DNA of 64,000 bases from Macrosoma leucophasiata (GCA_036365455.1 JAWQUS010000008.1:21559501-21623500); one strand, 5' to 3'. Counted from the first letter of the stretch, positions 1 through 11,194 are shown. The notes: generated by a model from the letters alone, not told the origin. Numbers and translations are program-made.

Positions 1-597
1 CCTACCCGGTCCTTCAAAATAACATTTATGATTTAAAATTTTAACGACAGAAACGTTATCGTTATATAATAAAAAAAACTTGTTTTAATAACGTTATATT
101 TTTAATTCATTAACGTTGATTCAAAAGCAAATAAAACGAATCCGCTTATGATAAGCGCTGTTAACAGCGCAACGTTGCAGTGGAAAGGTACGGGAGTTAA
201 TTAATTAAGTGAAATACGCCATTTTAATAGACGGCTTGCTTTTGAAAATGTTATAAAATACTAGCTTTTATCGGTTACTTTGTACGTGAATCAACCTTCG
301 TTTTTCATGTCGAATTTCTATATTACGCAGCTTCTACTGTAAAACATGTTATTGTTTTACAATTTTCGGCAAGACTGATTATGGCAATTTGTAGGTACAC
401 TCAAGAAACTAGTGACATGAGATGACAAACTTGTTAAAATAATTATCAAATACCATCGCAATATTTTTGTATTACCATTTTGTGTAAACTTAATTATTTT
501 AACTACTTAACATTAACTAAAATTAATAGTCGGAAATTGTTCAAAACAATTTAATCTATTATTTTACGAACTAATTAAAACGAATAATTGGGAACAA
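1..597. other. AT-rich DNA, nothing recognised
   Basis: Very AT-rich sequence without a long open frame or a repeat that I can match elsewhere in the window. Confidence 0.5.
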
Positions 598-781
598 TCA
601 AGCTTAGGAAGGAGACTTCGGCTAATTTCGGTAGAGCGTTATCTCTTTCGCACCGTACCTGACGTTTGTCGACCATGTTGATCAAGTTTTCACCAATACC
701 GGACTGTCAGTGCTTACGTAGGCAGTGTGCAACGGAGATAACGCTCTACGTAGTCGAAACGAGCCTAACGTTTCTTTGTAA
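598..781. mobile_element. MITE, family T (TAGAGCGTTATCTC inverted repeats), copy 1
   Basis: Two inverted arms carry the exact inner motif TAGAGCGTTATCTC (632-645) and its reverse complement (735-748), with weaker outer complementarity. Three related copies lie at 54.87-57.05 kb. There is no coding capacity, so this is a non-autonomous DNA element. The superfamily is not clear because the outer ends and target duplication are eroded. Confidence 0.75.
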
Positions 782-854
782 AAGTGTATTTACAACGTTG
801 TCATTAGTTTAAAACTAAAACCGTTGAAATTCGTTTCGTAAATGGAATAAAAAA

Positions 855-940
855 ATAAGAAAAAACCGGTCAAGTGTGGGCTGGACTCCAGAGGACAGTG
901 TTCGGTACGATAAAAAAAATCCCTGCTTTACTATAAATAC
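855..940 (+). repeat. Dispersed short repeat (CGGTCAAGTG head)
   Basis: The head resembles a repeat at 45938-46112 and a fragment at 42915-42965, all with a form of CGGTCAAGTG followed by a TCGGACTC-like string. This kind of sequence is common in Lepidoptera, but I cannot assign it to a class. Confidence 0.4.
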
Positions 941-962
941 TGTTGATTTCATAAAAGTTTTA

Positions 963-1406
963 CTAAGTTTTACAATTGGCTCCGATTTGTCAATTTTACC
1001 TTATTTCAAGTCAAATCTATTATATAAAAATAAGTCGGGTTTTCCTTCCTGACGCTATAACTCCAGAACGCACGAACCTATTTTCACGGTTTTACATTCG
1101 TTGGAAAGGTCTCGGGCTCCGTGAGGTTTATTGCAAAGAAAATTCAGGAAAAAATTCAACGCGGGCGCAGCCGCGGGCAACCGCTAGTGATCTATAAAAT
1201 ATGATAAATCTTGCTATAAGTAGATACACTTACGCGAAACAAATTTGTTTTCGTACCTTCTCTGGATTTCAACGAATATTTTGAAACCAAAATTAGCCAA
1301 ATCAGTCCAGCTGTTCGAGTTTTAACACAAATATATTTTTACATTTGTTTATAGATATTTGCATGGATTGCAATACATGGAGGGAACATTCTAAAATATA
1401 TACTTT
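963..1406 (+). repeat. Left arm of a large inverted repeat, with a Helitron inside
   Basis: This arm is the reverse complement of 2330-2594 across about 250 bp, starting at AAGTTTTACAATTGGCTCCG and running to the GCAATACAT region. The arm is longer than its partner because of the Helitron at 1016-1187. Part of the arm (AGTCCAGCTGTTCGAG, reversed) resembles the Helitron-like repeat at 36167-36442, so the repeat is probably itself derived from a mobile element. Confidence 0.8.
1016..1187 (+). mobile_element. Non-autonomous Helitron, 172 bp, with a preserved empty site nearby
   Basis: The element begins TCTATTATATAAAAA and ends GCGGGCAACCGCTAG, with a GC-rich palindromic stretch before the CTAG end, as Helitrons do. 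It lies between A1015 and T1188, the A|T target expected for Helitrons. The inverted partner arm carries the uninterrupted sequence (TCAAATGATCTAC when reversed), which fixes both ends to the base. It encodes no protein. Confidence 0.85.
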
Positions 1407-2004
1407 AAGGGAACTGGCTGCTCGACCACGTAAGCAAATTACGCGGTCGTAATTAAAGCTATTTTTCATTGATTTTAAATAAACGGAGAATTCGCTAACT
1501 GTACATAACGTTGATGCGAGATAACCAATTAATGAGATCACTCGTCGTCTCCGAAGATTTTTTGGATCATAACACTTCGTGACATGAATACGGGACAAGA
1601 TCAGTATCAGATTAAGTTGTAATTAATTCGTCATTTGAATATTCTCTTTAATTATAGCAGGCGTAAGTGGTTTCTATCCTAGAATACTTAAATTGCACAA
1701 TTAAATGTTGTGTGTTATTCTGGGAACAGATGGCACTAGACAATGACTTGTTTCGCTTCTACATATTTAATCTATGCAGCAATGTATTATTTTTGGTAGC
1801 AACTTATTTAAAGAGTGTAGTTGGTTAAATGATTTATTAAGCAAGTAATAAATAGGAAAGAGGTAGATAATATTATAGTTATACACGACAAAAATGAAAT
1901 AAGAATCAAGTTATAATTTTGAGTATACAATAGTATACATATATTCCTGTAGTATGTTCGATACATTATGATAATATTACTGATGATATATTTAATGATA
2001 TATA
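1407..2004. other. AT-rich spacer, no gene seen
   Basis: Low-complexity AT-rich DNA between the inverted-repeat arm and the SINE-like repeat. The short open frames look random. Confidence 0.45.
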
Positions 2005-2329
2005 TTTTTTTTATGTAATGGAAGTGGTAAACAATTATGCAGTTCACATTGATGTTAAGTGATGACTGCAAGCCTATAGTTACTTACACTAAGACCAAGG
2101 TCAAAATGAAGCTGCGTTACCACTCCTGAGGGTAAAGGTGTTAATTATGCCTCTGTGGCGGAATTTACAGGGCCGTAAATTACCACCTGACCGGAACACG
2201 ATAGTGCCGAACACTACCATTTAGCGGCAAGTATATTATGTAATGTGGTGGTGTCTACGCCCGCGAGCTCCGACACTGGAACTATACCAAAAATTCTTCA
2301 TAATGCATATATTATTGCTCGTATATATA
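2005..2329 (-). repeat. SINE-like repeat, family S
   Basis: On the minus strand this reads from a GAGCTC-containing head, through TAGTGTTCGGCACTATCG and a GCAGTCATCACTTAACATCA block, to a run of A. About eighteen related copies occur in both orientations through the window. The A-rich end is the 3' end of a retroposed element. Lepidopteran SINE families of the Metulj type look like this from memory, but a LINE 3'-end origin is also possible. Confidence 0.75.
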
Positions 2330-2594
2330 TATTTTAGAATATTATTTTAGAATGTATTGCAATCCATGCAAATATCTATAAACAAATGTAAAAATATATT
2401 TGTGTTAAAACTCGAACAGCTGGACTGATTTGGCTAATTTTGGTTTCAAAATATTCGTTGAAAAGCAGAGAAGGCTCGAAAAAAAAATTGTTTCGAGTAA
2501 GTGTATCTACTAATAGCAAGATTTATCATATTTTGTAGATCATTTGACTTGAAATAGGGTAAAATTGACAAATCGGAGCCAATTATAAAACTTA
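2330..2594 (-). repeat. Right arm of the large inverted repeat (empty Helitron site)
   Basis: It matches the left arm (963-1406) in reverse complement but lacks the 172-bp Helitron. The joined site is at about 2545-2556. It lies between two copies of a family S repeat segment. Confidence 0.8.
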
Positions 2595-2765
2595 GGTGTT
2601 AATTATGCCTCTGTGCCGGAATTTACAGGGCCGTAAATTACCACCTGACCGGAACACGATAGTGCACTACCATTTAGCGGCAAGTATGTTATGTAATGCG
2701 GTGGTGCCTACGCCCGCGAGCTCCGTCACTGGAGCTATACCAAAAATTCTTCATAATGTATATTA
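2595..2765 (-). repeat. Family S repeat, partial second copy
   Basis: It repeats the head half of the copy at 2127-2312, including the shared GGTGTTAATTATGCCTC start and the same ATTCTTCATAATG flank. It therefore looks like a local duplication rather than an independent insertion. Confidence 0.75.
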
Positions 2766-3104
2766 TTCAGCGTTCAGCGATTTATTTATTTATTTATTTG
2801 TCACACCAACTGATTAAAACAGTGATTTCGAAAAGACTTATTGAAAAACTATTTATCAAGTTTTACGATCGTAAGTGAAATTAAAGTCAGCTTTATAAAA
2901 GGAATTGCATTATAACAGGAAAGAAAAAAATCCATACTTTAATATGAGGTTCCGAAAGCTTAGTGTTGAAGTAGCACACTTAGTTATCTAGAAATCGTAG
3001 GTGCAAGTCCCGTCGGATGTAAGATTTTCTTAGATGTTATCATGTGTCTCATAATTCATTTTAGTAATACATGCAAGATTTGATTGCGAAGAAAAAGAAA
3101 ATAT
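2766..3104. other. Spacer, no gene seen
   Basis: AT-rich sequence with no open frame or repeat that I recognise. Confidence 0.4.
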
Positions 3105-3693
3105 TTATGTAAGCTTTGTACACTGTATGTTGTGTACGCAGCCTAATATTTATACTATGTGTACGCCGCCTTAAAGTTTGACGTTGGCACACTGGCCACA
3201 CTGACATGACAGATTTAAGAAGGTTATGAGGAGAGTAAAATAATTAATAGAGCTTACTGTGATTGTGAGAAATAGAAGTAAAGCTAAAAAAATCACATAA
3301 ATTCAATAAGATTAATAATAGTGCCGATCTATTAAAAGATTGGAAGTAAAAACCTTTAATTGTCGATTTTTCTATTTTTAAATAAATCAAATTTTGCTCC
3401 CTTAGCGTCCAACACATTATAGGTAAATCGACTATTAAAAGCAAAAAGGTTTTTACTTCCAATATTTTCGTAGATCGACACTATTATTAATATAATAGTA
3501 GATTACTGAATTTATGTGAATTTATTTCTATTTCTCACAATCACCGTTAGCAATATAAACTATTTTACTCTCCTCATTACCTTCTTAAATCTGTCATGTC
3601 AGTGTGGCCAGTGTGCCAACGTCAAACTTTAAGGCGTACACATAGTATAAATATTAGGCCGCGTACACAACATACAGTATACAAAGCTTATAT
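3105..3693. mobile_element. Foldback element with ~260-bp inverted arms
   Basis: The left arm (about 3105-3360) and right arm (about 3430-3693) are imperfect reverse complements from TAAGCTTTGTA/TACAAAGCTTA at the ends inwards. They share GTGTGCCAACGTCAAACTTT, CATGACAG and TTTTTACTTCCAAT. The loop is about 60-70 bp. Transcription would give a very long hairpin. No protein is encoded. I read it as a foldback or long-TIR MITE; the target duplication is ambiguous because the ends are AT-rich. Confidence 0.8.
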
Positions 3694-4157
3694 TGTGTAA
3701 TGGCCTTGTGCTCCTAATGTCGTTAGATATCTCATCACAAGCAGATACTCCGACATCGAATATCGCAGAGTACACAGGTAACTAGGTACACATTTCACCG
3801 ATTCGACGATGGAAATAGGAAACAAAATTACCGGTCTCGTTAACTTACATCCCATACGAGATGTTGTACACCATCGGTGACTACTTGTCTCTGTCTTGCG
3901 AACCGTGAACGATAGAGATAGGAAGCAGGGATCTTCTGATTATTTTATCTACTGAGATCGTTAACTGGTCTGCCAATCGCAATGATTGTCACATATCCGT
4001 TAGTCTAGTCTGTCTACGTCCGCGACAGACAGAGAGCTAAGTCTGGCGGGGGATAGCTATGCGCTGACGGTGATAATGGCAGAGAAAAACCTGGCAAAAT
4101 TATTTAAAATAGAATAGATTGTTTCTAAGTGACCGTAATGCAATTTACATTCCTTTA
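3694..4157. other. Spacer, unique-looking sequence
   Basis: The base composition is more balanced than in the neighbours, but I see no convincing coding frame or repeat. Confidence 0.35.
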
Positions 4158-4190
4158 CTAGCGACCCGCACCAGTTACGTTTACCATGTA
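4158..4190 (-). repeat. Helitron family B terminal fragment
   Basis: CTAGCGACCCGCACC is the reversed 3' terminus of the Helitron-like family also seen at 18610, 34336 and 36999. Only the end is preserved. Confidence 0.45.
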
Positions 4191-4310
4191 TTTTTTTTTT
4201 AAATATAATCATATTATTTTATCAAATCCTACCGATTCATCTTTCTAGAAAGATAAATGCAGCGCGAATGCTTACCGTTCTGTAAAGTGCCCTAAGGTTT
4301 ACAATTAGAA

Positions 4311-4467
4311 AAGGTAATGTAGTACTGTCTGAGGGTGGGTCAAAAGTCTTAGGAATTGGCGTGCATGTATGATGAGAATGATGAATGTAGATGAGGCACG
4401 AGAGGTGTGTCAGGACCGGGATCACTCTCTGCCTATCCCCTTAGGAATGTGGTGTGAAAATACATAT
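4311..4467 (+). pseudogene. RTE-like LINE 3' fragment, host of the BEL insertion
   Basis: The translation includes VDEAREVCQDRD, matching the LINE fragment at 44582-45005 (VDEAREVCQNRD). It continues into a TCTCTGCCTA...GTGTGAAAATACAT tail like the reversed tail at 44585. The BEL locus begins directly after the CATAT at 4463-4467, and CATAT follows the last LTR at 17302-17306. The LTR locus was therefore inserted into this LINE tail. Confidence 0.7.
4463..4467. repeat. Target site duplication CATAT, left outer copy
   Basis: It directly precedes the first LTR and matches 17302-17306 directly after the last LTR. Five bases fits BEL/Pao integrases. Confidence 0.85.
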
Positions 4468-4718
4468 TGTAGGCGACTCGCGCTTTCCTTATGTGTTCCT
4501 CGGTGTTCCCTATACACACATAGCCCATTGATACTTGTAACAATGTATTTAGTTAACAGTAATATAAATAACCTACCGACATTCGGTACCTATTGTCTGT
4601 ACTACGTAGTGTCTCTTTTTTTTATAAATAAATTAATGTCGGGTAGATTTTGCTGACGGTGGCAGTCAGACTCGATATTTCGCAACGACGACGTGTTTTT
4701 CTTTCGGTGTTCCCTATA
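4468..4718 (+). repeat. LTR1 (5' LTR of the original element)
   Basis: It starts TGTAGGCGAC and ends GTTCCCTATA, 251 bp. The ends are weakly inverted (TGTAGG against TATAGGG). A 14-base copy of its own 3' terminus (CGGTGTTCCCTATA) lies inside it at 4501-4514 as well as at 4705-4718. Confidence 0.93.
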
Positions 4719-4726
4719 GTATTGTC

Positions 4727-4739
4727 TGGTCTTCGAGCC
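4727..4739 (+). promoter_or_regulatory. Putative primer binding site
   Basis: TGGTCTTCGAGCC begins 8 bases after LTR1. It resembles the complement of a tRNA 3' end and fits tRNA-Tyr from memory with one missing base. The spacing and leading TGG are normal for a minus-strand primer site, but the tRNA assignment is tentative. Confidence 0.5.
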
Positions 4740-4759
4740 AAATCTGAATCGGCTTAAAT

Positions 4760-7700
4760 ATGTATAAAACACCGCCTAATGTTGTGTTAACTCGTCGGCA
4801 ACGCGAAAAACTAGGAAAACAGTTGGATTGTGCCTCTGTGCAGTTGACGTCCACGCAACTTGACGTAACGGTTCCGGCGCGCGACGCCTACAGTAATACT
4901 TCGCCGCGGAAGCTGGATACTGAAGAAGTCAAGAAGGAAACGGTCGGAAAAACATCACCTTCAGCACCCGTTAAAAGCAGCAATTCCGTCCGGAGCGCGA
5001 CATCGGGTAGAACAAAAAAATCTACCGCGTCGTCACTAACTCGACGGAAACAATTTGAGCTCGAAGCGGCTGAAGCCCGGGCCAAAATTCAGCTTGATCT
5101 TATAAATAAGCGGCTGGAACTTGAGTTGTCCAAAGCTGACGTCGAAGATGGTAGCAGAGAGAACAGCATATGCAGTGAACAGCAACTGCAAAAAAACGTA
5201 AAGCAAAGTGTCGAACAATGGTTACATGACAGTGAAGTAAGAACAAGCTGTGCCCAAGAAGAGCCTGTTGTGCAGGTAACGAACGCCACGGTGCACGCTA
5301 GCGCCGAACCAGCAGCAAACCAGCCAGCCAACAGCATAGAACAGCTCGCCTATACACTGCGTGACATGATGGATTACTCATCATCACAACGAGAAGAACG
5401 CCTGCTTAGTCGCCTCGCCACGCCTCGTGAATTACCAATATTTAGCGGTGATTGTGTTGAGTGGTTACACTTTAAGAATGCCTATCAGGAATCTTCCACG
5501 ATGTGCAGGTATAGTGACTCGGAGAACCTGTGGAGATTACGCCGAGCCCTGCGAGGTGACGCCAAAGAGGCAGTGACAGATTTACTCATTGGTAATACTC
5601 CGCCCGCAGCGGTAATGGAGGCTTTAGAACTTCGTTTTGGCAGGTCAGATTTAATAATAGCAAATATTACATCACAATTAAGGAGACTGCCAGCATTAAC
5701 AACTAATTACCAGCAAGAAATAATATTTTTTTCCGTTAAAGTAAATAATTGTGTTGCGGCAATTCGGGCATTGAATCAGGAAGATTACCTACGCAGTCCA
5801 GAGCTCGCTACAGCTATCATTTCTAAGCTACCGAGCACGTTAATAGGAAAATGGACTGATTATGCACATAAAAAACTATTAGACGGTCATTCGAAATTAG
5901 ACTTAATGGCTACGTTCTTAAAACAAGAAGCTGAAAGATTGTCGGTTGTAGGTTTGACATTGCCGCACGAACAAAGAAAAATAAATGATACGACAGATAA
6001 GCGGTACATAGAAAAAAAATACATCAAGCGCCCGGTATTTACTACATCCTCGAGTATTAAGTGTCCGAACGAAGAACAGTGCAAGTACTGTCACAAATCT
6101 ATGCACACGTTGCCGGAATGTCGGTTGTTTAGACGGGCAATGCGAAAGGATAGGTGGCGCTTCGTTAAAAACAGTGGATTGTGTTTTTGTTGCCTGTTAT
6201 CACGTCACGATAAAGAAACCTGTCCAGGACCAGTGTGTGACGTAGAGGACTGTGGGCTACGTCATCATAGACTATTGCACTGGATTAAGCCCTCGCCGCA
6301 GTCAATCGGTGCGATGGAAAACGTCACCGCGTCTTCGACACAGTCAACGGTAGCTCATGTTGCATCGGACGGTACAAGTGACAGTAAAATAGTGCTAAAA
6401 GTGGTTTTAGTGAAGTTAAACGGTCCAAATGGTGAAGTGAGTGCTCACGCTTTGCTAGACGACGCGGCGTCAATATCTATGATTGACTCAGGGCTGGCGG
6501 ACAGCCTGGGTCTTGTTGGGCAGCAGTCGAGCGCGATTAAGTTCGTGGATGCGTTCGGTCTAGAGGTATACCAATCAGACACCCCAAAGGTCAGTGCTCG
6601 TATTTCTAATTGTAACGATTTGAGTACCTACGACATAACAATGCGAAAAGTGACACAATTAAACTTACCGTTTCAAGATTTGTCTGTGATTAATAATATT
6701 AGCTGTAAGCATTTAATGTCTGTTAAGGAATGTGTGTGCAAGGAACGCGTACGGCCGCAATTACTTATAGGGGAGGATAATTATCATCTTATCGCGCCAT
6801 TAGAAATCATACCAGGGGGTAAAAATTATCCCTATGCTACGCGATGCCGTTTAGGTTGGACTATTCATGGCTTTTGTGGTCGCACTCACTCTCATGATTG
6901 TGAACAAATTTTTACTCTTTCGCACATCGACAACATAAATGAGTCGGATAATATTGAAAATATTAATCAACTTATTAAAGATTCATTTACATTAGAGTCT
7001 ATTGGAATTTCAACCTTATGTCGCTAGAATACAGCTCACTTGAAAGCAATGCAAGTTTTAGATGAGACGTCAAGGCATTTAGGTGACAGGTGGGAGGTTG
7101 GCCTGCCGTTCAAACGCGATAACTACACTATGCCCGATACCTACTGCAGTGCAAATACTCGATTAAAGGTTTTAATGAAAAAATTTAAGACAGATAAAGA
7201 ATATGCGGAACGATATAGGAGCGAATTAAATAAGTTGTTTACGGAAGGTTACGCGCGTATTTTAGGTAATAATGAACCAATTAGTAAACATGTTTGGTAC
7301 CTCCCGCACTTTGGAGTACAAAATATAAACAAACCAAATAAACTAAGGTTAGTTTTCGACGCGGCTTCCAAAGTAGAAGGGGTTTGTTTAAATGATTATT
7401 TGTGCACGGGACCTGATTTGTACAACTCGTTATTAGGTATCATGTTGAGATTTCGCGAAAGTGAAGTAGTAATAATAGGTGATATAAAAGATATGTTTTT
7501 AAGAATTAAAATTCGCGCTGAGGATCAAAACGTATTTAGATTTTTATGGCAGGAGTCGCATGACTCACCAGTACAAACATGCGTTATGCAAAGTTTAATA
7601 TTTGGTGCAACCTGTTCTCCATTTATAGCTCAATACATTAGAAATAAAAACGCTTTGAAATATGAAGATTTATATCCAGAAGCTGTTAATGTTATTATTA

Positions 7701-10339
7701 ATAACCATTATATGGACGACTGTTTGTATTCAACAAACAGTACAGAGAATGCAATAAAATTAATAAGAGAGGTAACTTCGATTCATCAATATGGTGGTTT
7801 CGAAATCCGTGGTTGGTCGAGCAATGATAAGAAGGTAGTAGCCAGCTTGCCAAACGACGCGCTCGCGCGCTCCGCTGTACAGTTTAAACACGGAGCTATG
7901 AATGCAACTGAGCGCACTTTAGGTTTGATGTGGTATCCTTCGGAAGATTGTTTTCGTTTTAATATTAATTATGATCGTATACCTTCTGAAATACTGAATG
8001 GTGTTCAGCCGCCAACAAAGTCGAAAATGTTAAGCATTATAATGTCGATTTATGATATTCATGGGTTTTTGTCACCGTTTATTATTAAAAGTAGAATATT
8101 GTTGCAAAGCGTACATAGAAGCGGTATTGACTGGAATTGCCGCATCCAACCACAGGAGTTTTCTTCATGGATAAAGTGGCTTAACGAATTAAAAGAAATA
8201 AAATCTTTACGTATTCCTAGATGGTACAATAATGCAGGTGCTTGGTCGCAATGTTATATACCTAATCTTACTAGTGAACGATCGTTAATAAAAATACAGT
8301 TGCATGCATTTTGTGACGCTTCTATAAAAGCGTATGCAACCACCATATACTTACGGTTTGTTAGATCGGACGGCCAGGTAAATGTTTGTTTTGTGTCCGG
8401 TAAAAGTCGCGTCACTCCCTTGCGTCCTGTATCTATCCCTCGGCTGGAGCTACAGGGTGCACTGCTGGCCGCACGACTCGCCAGCACGATTCAGAAGGAA
8501 CACAAAGATTTTAAAATAGATCAGCGTTTTTTCTGGACGGACTCGAGCACGGTCCTTATGTGGATTCGAAACGACCCTCGTAGCTTCAAGCCCTATGTAG
8601 CACATAGACTTGGGGAGTTGGATGAGCTCACTAAAATTTCGGAATGGAGATATGTGCCATCCAGTTTGAACGTTGCCGATGTGGCTACTAAAGAGGACTC
8701 GAAGCCGTTGAAGTACACAGACCCTTGGTTTCAAGGACCTGATTTTCTGCGGCAACCTGAGGACAGTTGGCCGAAAGATTTTAAAAAGGGTTTTATACCG
8801 CAGGCAGCTCTGTGTGAGCAACGAAATATTAATTTGGTAGCTGTAAATAATGTTATTGAACCTTTGTTAATCGACGAAAATAAATTTTCGACCTGGTTAA
8901 GACTTCTTCGGTCAACCGCGATGGTATTGTTATTTATTAGGAAATGTCGAAAAGTTAGGCATGCTCAACTAGATGTTGAACTTTTAAGGCAAGCGGAAAT
9001 TCTTTTAATTAAAAAATCGCAAGGCAGTTGTTTTAGCAAAGAAATAGAATGTTTAGAGCATAGTAAACCTATAAAATCTAATAGTCGTTTGTTAAGTTTA
9101 ACACCGTACCTGGATGACTCAGGTATTCTACGTGTTGGCGGCCGGATTGATAAAGCCGCCGGAGTGTCACTATCAGTCATGAAACCAGTCATTCTCGATG
9201 GCAAGCATAGAATAACTCGATTACTTGTCGAGTATCACCACAGACAAGCTCTGCACGGCGCGAATGAATTAGTCGTAAATGAGTTAAGGCAACGGTATTG
9301 GATTTTAAAATTGCGGCCGACCGTGCGTACAGTGGCAGCCAGTTGCCTACTGTGTAGGTATCGACGAGCCTCGCCGCGTGCGCAGCGTATGGCTGATCTA
9401 CCAGGAGCCCGCCTTCAGCACAATCGGCGACCGTTTACGTTCACAGGTGTCGATTATTTTGGCCCAATGGAGGTAACTGTAGGTAGAAGACGCGAAAAAA
9501 GATACGGAGTCCTTTTCACTTGCTTAACTGTTCGAGCTATTCACATTGAATTAACAGATAGTTTAACATCAGACGCTACTATTATGGCACTTCGGCGAAT
9601 GATAGGTCGCAGAGGTACTCCTAGCGTTATCTATTCGGATAACGGTACTAACTTGCGGGGTGCTAACACAGAGTTAAAGCGTAGTTTGAACGAATTAAAT
9701 GTAGATCAAGTACGTAGTGATAGCTTAATAAGAGGTATCCAATGGCATTTTATACCTCCAGGAGCACCTGAAATGGGCGGAGCGTGGGAGCGGATGATCC
9801 GTACGGTAAAAACCGCCCTGATAGTCATCCTAAAAGAACGGGCTCCGCGTCCAGAGACTCTGTTAACCTTGCTCATAGAGGTGGAGGCTCTAGTGAACAG
9901 TCGCCCCATCACACATGTTTCAAACGACCCAAATTATCCAGAAGCCCTTACACCTAATCATTTTTTGTTAGGTACCTCATCTAATGTTTCATTAATAGGT
10001 AAATACGATAATTCCGACCTATCTCTCAGAAAGCAATGGCGAATTGCACAACGTTTAGCTGATATGTTTTGGGGGCGGTGGGTAAAAGAATACTTACCTA
10101 CACTTTTACCTAGACAAAGATGGACTAGTGAAGAGCGGTCTTTAGAAGTAGGTGATTACGTCATTTTAGTGGAATCTAACTTGGAGCGAGGATCATGGCG
10201 TCATGGAATAGTGAGTGCGACACACGCTGGTCATGATGGTCGCGTCCGTGTAGTGGACGTTCGAACACGCACGGGAATATTACGCCGGCCCGTGACGCGC
10301 GTCGCTTTATTGTCCTCAGCAGATGGTAGTACTGACTAG
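4760..10339 (+). pseudogene. BEL/Pao gag-pol polyprotein, broken by one stop codon
   Basis: One frame of about 1860 codons is interrupted only by a TAG at 7025-7027. Domains in order: basic N-terminus and coiled-coil-like segment (residues 60-150); DUF1759-type gag region from about residue 220 (PIFSGD, WLHFKNAY); zinc-knuckle cysteines (CKYCHK near 441, CFCCLLSRHDKETC near 475); aspartic protease-like LLDDAAS near 563; reverse transcriptase with YMDD at 7709-7720; RNase H (HAFCDAS, WTDSS); integrase with an HHCC-like finger (HH...CLLC) and acidic residues in GVDYFGP, SDNGTN and PEMGG; and a C-terminal GDYVILV segment. There is no envelope frame. The start is the first ATG after the primer site. 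The homologous inverted copy reads GAG where this has TAG. Confidence 0.92.
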
Positions 10340-10347
10340 TCAGCACT

Positions 10348-10356
10348 AGGGGGCGG
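10348..10356 (+). promoter_or_regulatory. Putative polypurine tract
   Basis: AGGGGGCGG lies three bases upstream of LTR2, the normal place for the plus-strand primer. Confidence 0.6.
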
Positions 10357-10359
10357 TAT

Positions 10360-10610
10360 TGTAGGCGACTCGCGCTTTCCTTATGTGTTCCTCGGTGTTC
10401 CCTATACACACATAGCCCATTGATACTTGTAACAATGTATTTAGTTAACAGTAATATAAATAACCTACCGACATTCGGTACCTATTGTCTGTACTACGTA
10501 GTGTCTCTTTTTTTTATAAATAAATTAATGTCGGGTAGATTTTGCTGACGGTGGTGGTCAGACTCGATATTTCGCAACGACGACGTGTTTTTCTTTCGGT
10601 GTTCCCTATA
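10360..10610 (+). repeat. LTR2
   Basis: 251 bp, same ends as LTR1, with the variant GGTGGTC at 10553-10559. Confidence 0.92.
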
Positions 10611-10902
10611 GTATTGAACCATGGGTAAAAGAATACTTACCTACACTTTTACCTAGACAAAGATGGACTAGTGAAGAGCGGTCTTTAGAAGTAGGTGATT
10701 ACGTCATTTTAGTGGAATCTAACTTGGAGCGAGGATCATGGCGTCATGGAATAGTGAGTGCGACACACGCTGGTCATGATGGTCGCGTCCGTGTAGTGGA
10801 CGTTCGAACACGCACGGGAATATTACGCCGGCCCGTGACGCGCGTCGCTTTATTGTCCTCAGCAGATGGTAGTACTGACTAGTCAGCACTAGGGGGCGGT
10901 AT
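10611..10902 (+). pseudogene. Internally deleted BEL/Pao remnant (292 bp)
   Basis: After LTR2 the first six internal bases (GTATTG) are followed by five bases of unknown origin (AACCA, 10617-10621). The sequence then jumps to the last ~280 bases of the internal region, matching the full element from 10079 on. It carries the end of the pol frame (GDYVILV to the stop) and the polypurine tract. About 5.35 kb is missing. It looks like a deletion unit made during reverse transcription or end joining and then joined through shared LTRs. Confidence 0.85.
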
Positions 10903-11153
10903 TGTAGGCGACTCGCGCTTTCCTTATGTGTTCCTCGGTGTTCCCTATACACACATAGCCCATTGATACTTGTAACAATGTATTTAGTTAACAGTAATAT
11001 AAATAACCTACCGACATTCGGTACCTATTGTCTGTACTACGTAGTGTCTCTTTTTTTTATAAATAAATTAATGTCGGGTAGATTTTGCTGACGGTGGTAG
11101 TCAGACTCGATATTTCGCAACGACGACGTGTTTTTCTTTCGGTGTTCCCTATA
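10903..11153 (+). repeat. LTR3
   Basis: 251 bp, with variant GGTAGTC, shared with the reversed LTR4. Confidence 0.92.
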
Positions 11154-11194
11154 GTATTGTCTGGTCTTCGAGCCAAATCTGAATCGGCTTAAAT

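Noticed and set aside
8254..8821. Open frames of 77-123 codons antisense to pol, and their mirror frames at 14420-14900
   Set aside because: They lie opposite reverse transcriptase/RNase H coding sequence, show no domain, and repeat wherever the element repeats. They are shadows.
10176..10952. A 77-codon frame repeated at 10176, 10719 and 12745
   Set aside because: It spans the end of pol and the LTR on the opposite strand and follows the LTR copies. No protein features.
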